A program made the position numbers and the translations under genes. The notes under the pieces are model-generated. The model made no database searches and was not told the origin of the DNA. It was given only the letters and a program-made list of their open reading frames with translations. Positions 9,072 to 17,022 of a stretch of 64,000 bases of DNA are shown here, one piece after another. Every line of letters starts with the position of its first letter. Within the stretch, counting starts at the first letter, position 1. Source of the stretch: GCA-2746605 sp963710615. GTDB lineage: Bacteria; Bacteroidota; Ignavibacteria; Ignavibacteriales; Melioribacteraceae. The DNA is taken from the NCBI GenBank assembly GCA_963710615.1, contig CAVQBF010000008.1, forward strand, positions 1 through 64,000. Reading direction: 5' to 3'.

Positions 9072-10409
9072 TTATAATAAATCAGCCAGTTCGGCATAAC
9101 TTGTCGGTTTACCAATTATATTTTTTTCTTTATTTAGTAAAAACATTGTTGGCGTAGCGTAGATATAATAATCTGATGCAGTTGTTCCACTCCACCCATT
9201 CGGATCATTTATATTAAGCAAATTGAGTTGATTATCTTCAATAAATTTAATCCAATCCTTTTGCTTTGTATCTAATGAAACTGCAACTATCTTAATCTCT
9301 TTTTGCTCTTTCTGCAATTCATTTAAGCGAGGCAGTAATGTCTGACAATGCGGACATTCGCTTGAATAGAATACCAGCAAAGTATTGTTTGATTGAAGTT
9401 TTGATAAATCAAAAACCTTTCCGTTAATATCCGGTATAAGAATATTTGGTGCTTCAGTGCCAAGACTGAGCATCTTTGATTGATCTATTCTTTTCTGAAT
9501 TGAGTTTTCTGTTTTTTCATCCAAGCATAAATCATCTTTAATTACATAATTTTCAACTATGTAGTCAATTATTTTATCGAACCCGAATTTCTTAAATCCA
9601 TCAATTAAATATTCAGTAATATGCTGATAGACCAACTGATTGATCTTGGCTTTATTCAATAAAGTATCCACAGCTTTCATGAATTCTTTTTCTAAAAGCT
9701 CTTTAGGCAATTGAGGATTTCTGTAATATGTTAAATACTCAATTGTTTTATTTGTATATAGATCTGAATTAATTAATTCAACGTCATCAAAATCAACATT
9801 ATTTAATGCATTTGCTTTTAGATAATCCAGCTGTTTATCAGATTCAACTTGTTGAGGAATTACCGGCAGTTGCGATGAAAAGATATATCTTGCAATAAAT
9901 GAATTTTTGTTTCTCTGTGAAATGTTTTGAACAAAATCCAGATACCCATTTTGAATTTCCGTTAATCTATTTTGAGTTGCACTGTAGTATTCATCATCTT
10001 GCGGGTAGCGAACTAAAATTAAATTTAAGAGTTCTGTCTTAGTTTTATATAATTTATTTAATTTTAGAAAATCGTAATACAAAAAGTTACTTTCAGATTT
10101 TACTATTTTGAGGCTATCAACCAGATTATTCAAATCTGTTTTTAACTCTATATCTTCCCCATCATTAATAAAATTTATCCAGTGCCGGTTATCAAATTCT
10201 AAACGATATATTCCATAAGGTTCATTATCTAACGAAAATTGAAAAACGCCGTTTTGCGGAATAACTTCCTTAATCCTTTTTGTCTTTTCACCTTCAATCT
10301 TAAGTAAAATTGCATCATTTGTCGATCCATCAATTAGAATAGATACTTTTTGAGCAATAGAAATGGAACTAATAAAGAATAAAGTTATTATTAAATTTTT
10401 AACATTCAT
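9072..10409 (-). CDS. DUF4369-like / TlpA-family thioredoxin-fold protein
   Basis: A 445-residue exported protein. A signal peptide (residues 1-19, ending SISIAQ) is followed by a beta-rich DUF4369-like domain (about 20-100), a helical middle, and a C-terminal thioredoxin fold of the AhpC/TSA-TlpA type. The redox motif CPHC is at residues 352-355 (FYSSECPHC), and the cis-proline ATPT is near 420. By family such periplasmic proteins reduce or exchange disulfides, for example in cytochrome c maturation or envelope stress. No cytochrome maturation genes are nearby, so the partner is unknown. It appears to be a single-gene unit with its own ATG start behind an AT-rich leader. Confidence 0.86.
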   Translation of the reverse strand: MNVKNLIITLFFISSISIAQKVSILIDGSTNDAILLKIEGEKTKRIKEVIPQNGVFQFSLDNEPYGIYRLEFDNRHWINFINDGEDIELKTDLNNLVDSLKIVKSESNFLYYDFLKLNKLYKTKTELLNLILVRYPQDDEYYSATQNRLTEIQNGYLDFVQNISQRNKNSFIARYIFSSQLPVIPQQVESDKQLDYLKANALNNVDFDDVELINSDLYTNKTIEYLTYYRNPQLPKELLEKEFMKAVDTLLNKAKINQLVYQHITEYLIDGFKKFGFDKIIDYIVENYVIKDDLCLDEKTENSIQKRIDQSKMLSLGTEAPNILIPDINGKVFDLSKLQSNNTLLVFYSSECPHCQTLLPRLNELQKEQKEIKIVAVSLDTKQKDWIKFIEDNQLNLLNINDPNGWSGTTASDYYIYATPTMFLLNKEKNIIGKPTSYAELADLL

Positions 10410-10476
10410 TGAATCTAGGATAATAAATATTTTACTTAAAATTAGTGATTAATTGACCTCTGCTCCGTTAGTAGTT

Positions 10477-11436
10477 TTAGTCCTTTAGGCATCGTATACT
10501 TAAACCTGTAGTTATATTCCCATAATCCAATAAAATCGTATCGTCCTCTGAGTTTACGGAGAGATATCTAGCTGCATCGAAAGTGGCTAAATTAAATGTT
10601 GAACTCCAAAAAACACCATAAAAGTTAAAATTTCCAAAATTAGTATCCTCAAATCTCATTCCTGCTAGCAGTGCCGAAAATCCGCTGGTATTGTTTCCTG
10701 CTCCTGAACCGCTCCCTTGTCCAACTGATTTTAGAGAATTACCGCTGTTATTAACAGCTGATCTTAACGCCTGTAAATCAGAAAAAGTAGGCAGATGCCA
10801 GCCGCTCGGGCAAATGCCTTGAGCACCCGCATCAAGAGTGTACTGCATAGCTTCGTTCCACTGGTAAAGACCGCCATAAACATCACAGTTTGATTCAATG
10901 TTATCGAAGCAGTATTTCTCTAATGTATCCTGATTCGCCATTTCCAAACTATCATTTATCATAGTTCCAATATTAAGGTTTTCCTTAATCCAGCATTGTT
11001 TACCTATTTGTATGGTGTTATAGGTTTTACCTTCATATGAAATCGATTCAATTCCTTCGCATGGCTCATCAATAACTGACATTAATAGAGTATCTTTAAC
11101 GGATGCCTGGTTATCGCTAACCGAAATTTCAATAATGAAATTACCAACTATCGCAGGAGCCTGCCATTCTACAAGTGAACCCGATTTCCCTTTGGGGAAA
11201 GATCCTTCAGCAGAATTCCAAGAATAAGTTAAAGCATCATTATCTTCATCGGTAGCATAACAAGTTAGATTTGTAATCTCATTAATAAATAAATTTGATT
11301 GACTAGCAGATAAAACTACAATTTTAGGGGAGTTATTGTCAGGATTGATAGGACTGCTTTCATCCTTTGAACAGGAAATAGTTAAGATTAGAAATGAAAA
11401 TATTATTAAAAACCTGGCATAAATATTTGATGACAT
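10477..11436 (-). CDS. Lipoprotein with Fibrobacter succinogenes major paralogous domain
   Basis: An N-terminal lipobox (LILTISC, Cys 22) marks an outer-membrane lipoprotein. Residues about 35-125 form an Ig/PKD-like domain (CYATDEDNDALTYSWNSAEG). Residues about 130-319 match the Fib_succ_major domain: YNTIQIGKQCWIKENLNIG, CPSGWHLPTFSDLQAL, FWSST, and SIRCLKD at the end. The domain is found in expanded families in Fibrobacteres, Bacteroidetes and Ignavibacteria. Its molecular role is unknown, with surface exposure or carbohydrate binding proposed. The Gly/Ser-rich stretch GQGSGSGAGN is typical of the family. It appears to be transcribed alone. Confidence 0.85.
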   Translation of the reverse strand: MSSNIYARFLIIFSFLILTISCSKDESSPINPDNNSPKIVVLSASQSNLFINEITNLTCYATDEDNDALTYSWNSAEGSFPKGKSGSLVEWQAPAIVGNFIIEISVSDNQASVKDTLLMSVIDEPCEGIESISYEGKTYNTIQIGKQCWIKENLNIGTMINDSLEMANQDTLEKYCFDNIESNCDVYGGLYQWNEAMQYTLDAGAQGICPSGWHLPTFSDLQALRSAVNNSGNSLKSVGQGSGSGAGNNTSGFSALLAGMRFEDTNFGNFNFYGVFWSSTFNLATFDAARYLSVNSEDDTILLDYGNITTGLSIRCLKD

Positions 11437-11554
11437 ATTAAGTTTAACCGCTTTTAAAGATTAGTAAAGTTTTTATAAAATTACTTAATAATACTTAGAA
11501 ATTATAATATAAAGCGATTATTTCAATAACGTTTATCCTCAGTTGAGAATTATA

Positions 11555-12244
11555 CTAGTTATCTATTATGGTCTTCTCACCCAACTGGTACATTTGTCTT
11601 TCTATCCATTGAATTCTTCTTGCCAAATATTGTGTAGGTGAGTTTACCTTATATCTTTTAGGATTAGGCAATACCGAAGCTAAACTTGCCGAATTATGAT
11701 AGCTTAGTTTATTTGCATCTTTCTTAAAAAATTTTTGTGAAGCTGCTTGAACCCCGTAAACATTTTCTCCAAATTCAGCTATGTTCAAGTATACTTCAAG
11801 TATCCTTTCTTTTGACCAAAATAATTCTAACAGCACTGTAAAATAAGCTTCAAGTCCTTTTCTAATAAAACTTTTACCCGGCCATAAAAACAAATTTTTT
11901 GCTGTCTGCTGAGTTATTGTACTGGCACCTCGTACTCTTCTCCTCTTTTTATTCTGTTCAATGGCTTTTGTAATGGATTCAACGTCAAATCCAAAATGGT
12001 CAAAAAATTTCTGATCCTCAGCAGCAATGACAGCAAGCTTTGCCGAGTTTGTTATTTTATAACCAGGCACCCAATCGTACAGAACTGATGACTTCTCCTC
12101 CGAAAATAAATTAGAGATTCTTTGCTGAAGCATAAAAGAGCTTGTGGGAATTGGTAAAAATCTAAATATTATTATAAAGAGAATATTACTGAAGAGAATT
12201 ATTAAGCCAATTCTCAAGAGCTTTTTTAAGAATTTAATAAACAT
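11555..12244 (-). CDS. mtgA: Monofunctional peptidoglycan glycosyltransferase MtgA
   Basis: A 229-residue GT51 enzyme that polymerises lipid II into glycan strands at the inner membrane. An N-terminal transmembrane anchor (about residues 10-32) precedes the catalytic domain with VIAAEDQKFFDHFGFD (catalytic Glu), RGASTITQQTAKNLF, and LNIAEFGENVYGVQAAS, the standard GT51 motifs. There is no transpeptidase domain, and the length fits MtgA (about 230-240 aa). ATG at 12244 is chosen because it precedes the hydrophobic anchor directly. It is flanked by unrelated minus-strand genes with gaps of over 100 bases, so it is probably a single-gene unit. Confidence 0.93.
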   Translation of the reverse strand: MFIKFLKKLLRIGLIILFSNILFIIIFRFLPIPTSSFMLQQRISNLFSEEKSSVLYDWVPGYKITNSAKLAVIAAEDQKFFDHFGFDVESITKAIEQNKKRRRVRGASTITQQTAKNLFLWPGKSFIRKGLEAYFTVLLELFWSKERILEVYLNIAEFGENVYGVQAASQKFFKKDANKLSYHNSASLASVLPNPKRYKVNSPTQYLARRIQWIERQMYQLGEKTIIDN

Positions 12245-12355
12245 GATTTACAAAATAGAGATTTATTAAAATAAATATTTGCTTAGATACAAGTTTATTT
12301 AATTTAAAAGCAATATAAAATAACTATTGAGATGCTTCTAAAGAATCAGAAGATT

Positions 12356-13924
12356 TTAAGGCAGAGGCGGAAAATATTCAACATAAACTCCCCTTTCCTT
12401 TAAAATAGGTATCTGATGATTTACCGCATTCTCGGAAAGTGGACAATTATTTAATATTAGAGTTGAACCGGCTTGCATTCCTTTGCAATTTACTATTGGA
12501 GTCAAATCCAGAATATTATTACCTGATAAGTTTAGCCAATTCAAATAATCCAATTGCTCAATTACATCAATATTATCTATTTGATTTGCATTTAAATTTA
12601 GGAATTTTAAATTTTCAAATTGTCCAATCACAGAAATATCAATAAGACTATTTTGTTCAAGGGATAGATGCTCCAGTTGCTTTAAAGAAGACAAATAATC
12701 AATTTTTGAGATTTTATTTCTATCCAAATCCAAAACTTTAATAGTAAAAAAATTGGAGAACATGGATAAATCATACATAAGATTATCGTTAAGCTGTAAT
12801 TCTTCGATATTTTGTATTGCAAATAATGGTGAAATATCGGCGATTTTATTCTGGCTTAAGTTAATCCTTCTCAAATTTGTCAATTCTGAAAGGAAGCTTA
12901 AATTTTCCAATTTATTTACAGATAAATTTAGATATTCTAAACCTGGTAAATTGTTAATCTTATTAATTTTTGAAATTTCATTTGCAGAAAGATTTAAGCT
13001 GGTTAACTTTGGCAGATTCGAAATTTCTTGAATCTCAGTTGTATAATTACCAGAAAGATATAAATGGTTCAGACTCGGAAGATTTGATATTTTTCCAATT
13101 TTCTTAATTTGATTTCTGGTTAAGTATATTTCCTGAAGTTTTTGAAGATTTGAAATGCTCGTAATTTCTTCAATTTTATTGTAAGAAAGGCTTAGCTCAA
13201 CCAATTCCTTTAATTGAGTCAATTCTGGCAAGCTTTTTATATTATTATTTTGTAAAGAGATGTGTCTTAGCTTATTGTTATTTCTAATCAAAGATAAATC
13301 TTCTACAAAATTATTGTCCAGACAAATGTATTCGAGGTTTGTTAAACTTTCTAAAGAAGAAATATCCTTAATTTTATTTCTTGAAAAGCTCATTGCAGTA
13401 AGCTTATCAAGATTTTTCAATGGTGAGATATCAGCAATTTCGTTATTATCTGAGTATACGTAAGTTAGATTATTAAGTGATGCTAGAGGGGCAATGTCTG
13501 TTAAACTGCAATTCCGTACATTCAGTTCTCTTAAAAAGCTAAGTTTTTTAATTGGCTGTAAATGTAAAATTGGATTCTGAGAAATATCTAAATGAGTTAA
13601 ATTTACTAAATGTTGCATTCCTTCAATGTTAGTAATATCTCTTTCTTTAACATACAAATATGTAATGTTTTCAAAGTCATTCTGGTTTACAAACAAATCT
13701 TGCGTGATTATATCAGGGCGGTGAGAAATAATCTGATTAAATACGGCGAGTCTTAAATTCTTATTATCGAATACACGTAGAAGATTATATCGATCATATT
13801 TTCCAATTTCGGGATCTGCAACAGGTTCAAGTAAATTTTCATCTTTGCAACCCACATTTACCAGTGTAAATAATGATAAGAATAAAAAAATGATATTTAA
13901 ATTGATTGCTATTCCCTTTCCCAT
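12356..13924 (-). CDS. Leucine-rich repeat lipoprotein (SDS22/internalin-like repeats)
   Basis: A 522-residue protein with a lipoprotein signal peptide ending LVNVGC. After a short spacer it has about 17 consecutive 22-residue leucine-rich repeats of the consensus LxxLxxLxLxxNxIxDIxxL, for example LTNLEYICLDNNFVEDLSLI, similar to internalin and SDS22 repeats. This curved solenoid is usually a protein- or glycan-binding surface. The lipid anchor suggests attachment to the outer membrane. It differs in repeat type from the L-domain proteins at 1400-7031, whose units are 24 residues with a GG turn, so the two families are separate. No partner gene is evident. Confidence 0.87.
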   Translation of the reverse strand: MGKGIAINLNIIFLFLSLFTLVNVGCKDENLLEPVADPEIGKYDRYNLLRVFDNKNLRLAVFNQIISHRPDIITQDLFVNQNDFENITYLYVKERDITNIEGMQHLVNLTHLDISQNPILHLQPIKKLSFLRELNVRNCSLTDIAPLASLNNLTYVYSDNNEIADISPLKNLDKLTAMSFSRNKIKDISSLESLTNLEYICLDNNFVEDLSLIRNNNKLRHISLQNNNIKSLPELTQLKELVELSLSYNKIEEITSISNLQKLQEIYLTRNQIKKIGKISNLPSLNHLYLSGNYTTEIQEISNLPKLTSLNLSANEISKINKINNLPGLEYLNLSVNKLENLSFLSELTNLRRINLSQNKIADISPLFAIQNIEELQLNDNLMYDLSMFSNFFTIKVLDLDRNKISKIDYLSSLKQLEHLSLEQNSLIDISVIGQFENLKFLNLNANQIDNIDVIEQLDYLNWLNLSGNNILDLTPIVNCKGMQAGSTLILNNCPLSENAVNHQIPILKERGVYVEYFPPLP

Positions 13925-14159
13925 CCACTTATTCCCTAAGATTTATATCTCTGAAATATTTTAAAGATGAAACATGAGATTACACCAAATCATTATATTG
14001 ATACTTCTTAATATATGTTTTTGCAAATAATAATCAAGACAAAAATGTCGTGATTGGCTCAAATGATTTAACACAAAACTCTTTGGAAAAGATTTAATAT
14101 TGTATTATTAGAAAATTTTAATTACTTTGAAATTCATTCACAATAAGAAAGATTATTTT

Positions 14160-14471
14160 ATGGCTAAAATAATTCTTACAACCGTTCTCGATCCTGAAAT
14201 AAAGGATCGACTATCTAAATATTCGAAAAAAAATTACATACCCTATAGAAATTTGTTGGAACGAGCGATTAGAAATTTCAAAGTAGAAGCTAAAAAGAAA
14301 AATTTTGTTTTTAAGCATAATGACTTTGATAGAATAAAAACTCAGTCATTTACATGCTCAATGCCACCTGAAGTAAATAAAACACTGATAGAAATTTCAG
14401 AAAAACTAAATGTTAGCAAAAGATATCTCTTGAGGGAGATTATTTCAGAATATGTTCTTAAAAACTGCTAA
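14160..14471 (+). CDS. Small protein with two tandem ribbon-helix-helix-like halves (putative DNA-binding protein)
   Basis: A 103-residue protein starting at ATG 14160; an in-frame TTG eleven codons earlier is less likely. Residues 5-41 (ILTTVLDPEIKDRLSKYSKK...) align without gaps to residues 63-99 (SFTCSMPPEVNKTLIEISEK...), sharing T, P, E, L, S, K, R, LL and I positions. Each half shows a short strand followed by two helices, the ribbon-helix-helix (Arc/MetJ/CopG) pattern. This would make a single-chain pseudo-dimer, as known for TraY of F plasmid. There is no toxin gene beside it and both neighbours point toward it or away. The function is inferred from pattern only. Confidence 0.6.
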   Translation: MAKIILTTVLDPEIKDRLSKYSKKNYIPYRNLLERAIRNFKVEAKKKNFVFKHNDFDRIKTQSFTCSMPPEVNKTLIEISEKLNVSKRYLLREIISEYVLKNC

Positions 14472-14526
14472 AGTATTTCAGAAGAGCAGATGACTTGTTA
14501 AATGCTCATCTGGTTGAGTTACAAAC

Positions 14527-14562
14527 AAAAAAATGCCGGTCAACCTTATGGTAAAACCGGCA
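14527..14562 (-). terminator. Rho-independent terminator of the OmpA-family gene
   Basis: On the minus strand TGCCGGT (14562-14556) pairs with ACCGGCA (14540-14534), and the stem is followed by a run of seven T. It lies 23 bases beyond the stop of the gene at 14585. Confidence 0.85.
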
Positions 14563-14584
14563 CAGAAAATTAAACCAATATAGC

Positions 14585-16012
14585 CTATTCAGCATTTTGA
14601 ATTATTAAATCAATCCTTCTATTTTTTGCTCGGCCATCTTTTGTTTCATTATTTGCAATCGGTTTTGTTTCTCCATATCCAAAAGCCATTACTTTTTTCT
14701 GATCAAGATTCATATTAGCCAAAAGATATTGTTTGACTGCACTTGCCCGCTCTTGAGATAGATCCAAATTCTTTTCATCACTTCCGTAGGAATCTGTATG
14801 GCCTTCAATAACAATAGTTGCATCAGGGAATTCCTTTAAGGCATTTTGAGCTTTGGTTAAAAGTCCAAAATTAGTTGCTTCTATTATTGATTTACCAACT
14901 GGAAAACTTAAACCTTTTAAACGAATATAGATATTGTTTCCTTCTCTGAAAATTTCTGCTTCATCTTTAGTAAAGGACTTATTTATTTTTTCATACTTTG
15001 CTTTAAACTCGGCGAGCTTTCCCATTTTTGCTGCTAGCTCAGATTTCTCTTTTGCCACTCCTCCTAATTCTTCTTTAAGATATTTAACTTCTTGTTTAAG
15101 GTCGGTATTATTCTGTTGAGCTTCTTGATATTGTGTTTTGAGTTCAACCACTTTTTGTACAATATCATTCACTGTATTTTCAAAAGGCTGATCAAATTTA
15201 GCATCAAAATCAAAATGAGATGCAATTTTCTGTACGGGTTCTTCGTATGATAAAAGTAAGTATTCCATTGATTTATCTGAGTCTTCAAAATCCCTGATAA
15301 ATTTTGACATGTAAAGTGCATGATTGGCTTGGTATTTAGCTTGTTGAGCTAAATTTCTTGGCTGATCTGTGTCGTACCTATTTTCACTCAATTCTTTTTC
15401 AGCTTGCTTAACAAGAGAAGTTGCTTTTTCAAGTATATTAGGCGCATAGCTTTCAGCATCAGCTTCTTTTGCTGAATTAATTAATGCCCAAGTTTCATCT
15501 AAATATAAAACTTTAATTGAGCTCAACTCGGCTGCTCTAAATAATTCTTCAGCTTCGGCAGATGCTTCCTCAGCATTTGGAATATCACCATCTTCAACTT
15601 CTTCTCCTGCTTCTCTAAATTTTGATTCTGCATTTTGCCATTGTTCGTTAGCATATTTATTTGCCTCAACTTTTAAAGCATCATTCCTGGCTTCAATGGC
15701 ATTTTTTAGAGTAATTTTTGAAACTTTAGCTTTTTCTTTTGCAGCAGTAATTAATCTTGTAACGTTGGCAAGTTTTTCTTGTATAGATTTAAGATTTTCT
15801 CCTTGTTTAAAGTCATCATTTGCTTCTTTGTAATTGTTAAATGCCTGCTCATAGTATGATGGTGAGAGCAAATCCAATCTTTCAGTTTTTGCTTCTTCCA
15901 TTATTTTATCAGCTTCTGAAAAAAGGGATTGTTTCATATCTTGGGCTGATACCACTGACGAACAAATAATTAAAGTTAATAATATTAAGTTTGTTCGTAA
16001 TAGATTTTTCAT
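14585..16012 (-). CDS. OmpA-family outer-membrane/peptidoglycan-binding protein with long helical N-terminal region
   Basis: A 475-residue exported protein with a near-perfect AGGAGG ribosome site before ATG 16012. Signal peptide residues 1-23 end SSVVSAQ. Residues about 25-335 are almost wholly alpha-helical, with DUF4398-like repeats (SYYEQAFNNYKEANDDF, ANEQWQNAESKFREAGEE) and a coiled coil. The C-terminal about 110 residues are an OmpA-like domain, with VIEGHTDSYGSDEKN, LSQERASAVKQYLL and AKNRRIDLII, that binds the peptide stem of peptidoglycan. There is no beta-barrel segment, so it probably spans the periplasm and tethers the envelope. A strong terminator follows. The strong ribosome site suggests abundant expression. 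Confidence 0.9.
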   Translation of the reverse strand: MKNLLRTNLILLTLIICSSVVSAQDMKQSLFSEADKIMEEAKTERLDLLSPSYYEQAFNNYKEANDDFKQGENLKSIQEKLANVTRLITAAKEKAKVSKITLKNAIEARNDALKVEANKYANEQWQNAESKFREAGEEVEDGDIPNAEEASAEAEELFRAAELSSIKVLYLDETWALINSAKEADAESYAPNILEKATSLVKQAEKELSENRYDTDQPRNLAQQAKYQANHALYMSKFIRDFEDSDKSMEYLLLSYEEPVQKIASHFDFDAKFDQPFENTVNDIVQKVVELKTQYQEAQQNNTDLKQEVKYLKEELGGVAKEKSELAAKMGKLAEFKAKYEKINKSFTKDEAEIFREGNNIYIRLKGLSFPVGKSIIEATNFGLLTKAQNALKEFPDATIVIEGHTDSYGSDEKNLDLSQERASAVKQYLLANMNLDQKKVMAFGYGETKPIANNETKDGRAKNRRIDLIIQNAE

Positions 16013-16051
16013 GTTTCCTCCTGTTTAAATTATTTTTAAAAGTGAATACTA

Positions 16052-17020
16052 TTATAATTCTAATAATATTTTTTTAATTAAGTTTCTTGCCATTTTAATT
16101 TTATAGGAATTCATACTCATTTCTTCTGCTTTTGTAAAAGCATAATTTGAAAGTTTTATAATATTACTCTCATTAAGGATTAGATTGGTAAGATTGCTAT
16201 TGATAATTTCTTCCTCCCAAGGAATTGGAGCAACACCACCGAATGCAATTTTCCCATTTTTAATTTTATTACCCTCTTTATTAAAAACACCGGCAATACT
16301 AACCATGGCAAAATCCCAAGCCCCTCTTTCCTTAATTTTAATGTACTTCCCAACTAATTTATTCCTAACAGCAGGGACAATTATCTCTAGAAGCAGATCA
16401 CCTTTATTTAATATATTTTCTCTTGTATCATCAACTTCAGGAAGAATAAAAAAGTCCTTAGCCGAAATTAATTTTTCTTCTTTTCCATTAAATACTTTAA
16501 ATTTTGCGTCCAATGCAATTAAAGCAACAGCTGTATCTGATGGATGAACAATGTAGCATGGTCCGCCCCCAATTATACAGTGAAATTTGTTATTTCCGGT
16601 AATTGCAAAACATGTATCTCCACCTTTTCTTATACAGTCATAATCCCCTCTAAAATAAAAGCATCGTGGTCTTTGGCAAATATTACCGCCTAACGTTCCT
16701 ACATTTCTTAACTGCAATGTTGCAATTTCAGCTATAGCTTCTGCTAAAACTTTATATTTTTCTTTTACAATCGGATGCTCTTCAATTTCGCTCAATTTAG
16801 CCAAAGCCCCAATTTTCAATCCCTCACTTTCGTTATACTCAATAGAGTTATACTTTCCTATATTTTTGAGATTTACTAATTGGTTTGGTTCAATAATTTC
16901 ATCCTTCATTAAACCTAATAAATCAGTTCCGCCGGCATAAGGGAAAGAATTATTATTCTTCTGCAAATGTTTAGAAGCAGCTTTTATTGTTTCGGGCTGT
17001 AAATACTCAAAACTTTTCAT
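16052..17020 (-). CDS. FAD-binding subunit of a periplasmic molybdenum hydroxylase (PaoB/YagS-like)
   Basis: A 322-residue medium subunit of the xanthine dehydrogenase/CO dehydrogenase family. FAD motifs FPYAGGTDLLGLMKDE (about 27) and RNVGTLGGNICQ (106-116) are present. The segment from Cys115 to Cys155 has six cysteines (115, 120, 129, 137, 148, 155) in CQRPRCFYFRGDYDC and GGDTCF, matching the extra [4Fe-4S] cluster of E. coli PaoB rather than ordinary XdhB. It should pass electrons between the Fe-S subunit and FAD. It is the last gene of a three-gene operon, starting 2 bases after the stop of the large subunit. The family comparison is from memory. Confidence 0.88.
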   Translation of the reverse strand: MKSFEYLQPETIKAASKHLQKNNNSFPYAGGTDLLGLMKDEIIEPNQLVNLKNIGKYNSIEYNESEGLKIGALAKLSEIEEHPIVKEKYKVLAEAIAEIATLQLRNVGTLGGNICQRPRCFYFRGDYDCIRKGGDTCFAITGNNKFHCIIGGGPCYIVHPSDTAVALIALDAKFKVFNGKEEKLISAKDFFILPEVDDTRENILNKGDLLLEIIVPAVRNKLVGKYIKIKERGAWDFAMVSIAGVFNKEGNKIKNGKIAFGGVAPIPWEEEIINSNLTNLILNESNIIKLSNYAFTKAEEMSMNSYKIKMARNLIKKILLEL

Positions 17021-17022
17021 GG

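Noticed and set aside
12439..13463. Several plus-strand frames opposite the LRR lipoprotein
   Set aside because: They are short, leucine- and serine-rich shadows of the 22-residue repeats on the other strand.
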